Assembly: GCA_900552545.1 (NCBI GenBank)
Contig: USAL01000105.1
Coordinates: 1 to 6,442, forward strand
Direction: 5' to 3'
DNA from: an uncultured Sutterella sp.
Lineage (GTDB): Bacteria; Pseudomonadota; Gammaproteobacteria; Burkholderiales; Burkholderiaceae_F
DNA length: 6,442 nucleotides
A program made the translations under genes and the position numbers. This document shows positions 5,103 through 6,442 of this stretch, in pieces (position 1 is the stretch's first letter; every line of letters begins with the position of its first letter). Below the pieces are notes generated by a model that was not told the DNA's origin, made no database searches, and saw only the letters and a program-made list of their open reading frames with translations.

Positions 5103-6442
5103 TCAGCGCCGGCGCTGCGGCTTTTCGGGGGCAAGTTGCGCACACATGGCTGCTGCGGCGCGCCGAGCGCCCGCCACGGCCGTCGTGACGAGATCGGCGC
5201 CGCGAGTCATGTCGCCTGCGGCAAAGATGCGCTCGTTGGCGGTGCGTCCGTTTTCGTCGACCACGACGCGGTGGGCTTCGTCAAAGGCGACGCCTGCCGC
5301 GGCAAGCCACTCAGGAGCCCGGCAGGCAAAGCCGTAGGCCACGATGATGAGATCGGCCGCAAGCTCCTGCTCTTGACCTCCTTGCGCGTTTGCCACGGTG
5401 AGGCCGGCGAGCGTCCCGTCGGCGTTGCGCTTGATGCCTGCCACCTCGGCATTGAAGAGGAACTTCGCGCCTTCTTCCTCGGCGTTGGCGACTTCAGCCT
5501 TGACGGCGTGCATGGCCGCACGGTTGCGGTGATAGAGGCAGACAACATCGGCTGCGCCTTCGCGGATGGCGGTTCTCAGGCAATCCATCGCCGTGTCGCC
5601 ACCGCCCAAGACCACCACGCGGCGTCCGCGGACGCGATACTTCGTTTCGATGGCTGTGGGTTCGGACGAATTCTGCGCATCGCGGCGCCCGCGGCGGGCG
5701 TGTTCAACGGTGCGCACGGCGCGCTCGCCGGCAACGAGGTCGGAGGCTTCGTGCAGATAGTCAAGCGCCTGCACGACGTCGCGGCCGTTGACTTCATCCT
5801 TGCCGCCCGCGGCAAGCACAAGCCCCGTGGGATTCTGTGCGCCGCAGCCCACAAAGACCGCGTCAAATTCGTTGAGAACGTCGGTGAAGGCAACGGCGTT
5901 GTTTTCACCGGTGCCCACGGGCGTTTTCGTCCGGATCGTGACGCCTAACTGCGAAAGGAACTTCGCGCGGCGCTCAACGATCGCTGGATCAAGCTTGAAG
6001 GCCGGAATGCCCCAGTGAAGCAGACCGCCGATGCGCGAATCCTTTTCAAAGATCGTCACGGCGTGTCCGGCCTGCGCGAGGACGTCGGCCGCAGACAATC
6101 CAGCGGGACCCGAGCCGATCACGGCCACCTTGCGGCCCGTCTTTTCACGGGGCTTGACGGGACGCCAGCCGCGGTTGAGGACGGATTCGGAGGCAAAGCG
6201 CGTCAGTGCGCCGATGGGAAGCGGCCCGCCCAAGGAGGCGTCGCCTCCCAACGGGCAGACGCTCTCGCACAAGCGCTCCTGCGGGCAGACGCGTCCGCAG
6301 ATTTCAGGCATGGCGCCCGGCGCCAAGAGGAGCTTGGCGGCCTGCTGCGTGCGGCCGTGGGCAAGAAGGTCGATCACGCTCACAAGGGGATTGCCCTGCG
6401 GGCAGGCGGCTTCGCAGGCTCCGCACGCACTGCAGCGTGCGC
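5103..6442 (-). CDS. GltD-like FAD/NAD(P)H-dependent oxidoreductase with N-terminal Fe-S cysteines (5' end outside window)
   Basis: This belongs to the glutamate-synthase small-subunit family: flavoproteins that pass electrons between NAD(P)H and a partner through FAD and [4Fe-4S] clusters. 445 residues are visible and the frame is open to the edge. The GTG at 6383 is not the true start, because cluster cysteines lie upstream of it. Numbering from the first full codon (6440), cysteines form C3-x2-C6-x2-C9-x3-CP and the family motif PEICGRVCPQ (C48, C52, then C58, C62). The FAD dinucleotide fold GSGPAG is at 109-114, followed by FEKDSRIGGLLHWGIPAFKL. The NAD(P) fold VLGGGDTAMD is at about 277-286 with the downstream YHRNRAAM basic stretch, and the second FAD motif AAGD is at 407-410. 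No glutamate-synthase large subunit is visible; the neighbour is a multi-cluster ferredoxin-like protein. An NAD(P)H:ferredoxin-type or AegA-like role is therefore likelier than ammonia assimilation. The physiological partner is unknown. Confidence 0.9.
   Translation of the reverse strand, partial: ARCSACGACEAACPQGNPLVSVIDLLAHGRTQQAAKLLLAPGAMPEICGRVCPQERLCESVCPLGGDASLGGPLPIGALTRFASESVLNRGWRPVKPREKTGRKVAVIGSGPAGLSAADVLAQAGHAVTIFEKDSRIGGLLHWGIPAFKLDPAIVERRAKFLSQLGVTIRTKTPVGTGENNAVAFTDVLNEFDAVFVGCGAQNPTGLVLAAGGKDEVNGRDVVQALDYLHEASDLVAGERAVRTVEHARRGRRDAQNSSEPTAIETKYRVRGRRVVVLGGGDTAMDCLRTAIREGAADVVCLYHRNRAAMHAVKAEVANAEEEGAKFLFNAEVAGIKRNADGTLAGLTVANAQGGQEQELAADLIIVAYGFACRAPEWLAAAGVAFDEAHRVVVDENGRTANERIFAAGDMTRGADLVTTAVAGARRAAAAMCAQLAPEKPQRRR

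Noticed and set aside
5088..5948. + strand open frame of about 286 codons opposite the GltD-like gene
   Set aside because: The opposite frame carries unmistakable FAD, NAD(P) and Fe-S motifs. This one has no recognisable domain or ribosome binding site.
1..6442. CRISPR arrays, tRNA or rRNA genes, insertion sequences, attachment sites
   Set aside because: I saw no regularly spaced repeats, tRNA-like cloverleaf, transposase motifs or terminal inverted repeats on either strand.

Overview
The window is GC-rich (roughly 60% or more by eye) and almost fully coding. It resembles a proteobacterial chromosome. The CcmF/CcmH sequences are of the proteobacterial System I type. Together with many iron-sulfur proteins and a DUF134/NifX-type gene, they suggest an anaerobic or microaerobic respirer. 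A Sutterellaceae-like betaproteobacterium is my guess, but I cannot prove it from this stretch.

The left half (1-3718) is on the + strand. It opens inside ccmF (haem-lyase core of System I cytochrome c maturation). A ccmH-like gene follows, then a periplasmic TlpA/CcmG-type thioredoxin-fold protein. These three are tightly packed: a 5-nt gap, then an ATGA stop/start overlap. The CcmH homologue aligns well with the family, but both cysteines of its LRCxxC redox motif are replaced (Asp95 and Ser98). The ccm operon ends in a hairpin terminator at about 2831-2861. That hairpin is interleaved with a good sigma70-like promoter (TTGATT-17-TATGAT) and three TTTCCG/CGGAAA half-sites, in front of the next gene.

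That gene (2885-3718) joins a DUF134 (UPF0251) DNA-binding-type domain to a NifX/NifB-type iron-molybdenum-cofactor-binding domain with a Cys/His-rich tail. A perfect Shine-Dalgarno and an in-frame ATG (3287) lie at the domain junction. The locus may therefore make both a full-length fusion and a free 143-residue NifX-like protein.

A strong bidirectional terminator (3738-3777) separates this half from two convergent - strand genes. The downstream one (3837-5000) encodes a cysteine-rich protein with an N-terminal and a C-terminal pair of [4Fe-4S] motifs flanking a central Cys-containing domain. The upstream one (5103 to beyond 6442) encodes a GltD-like FAD/NAD(P)H oxidoreductase with N-terminal iron-sulfur cysteines, cut by the window edge. 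They probably form an electron-transfer module moving electrons between NAD(P)H and a ferredoxin-type carrier, possibly for a larger redox enzyme encoded upstream outside the window.
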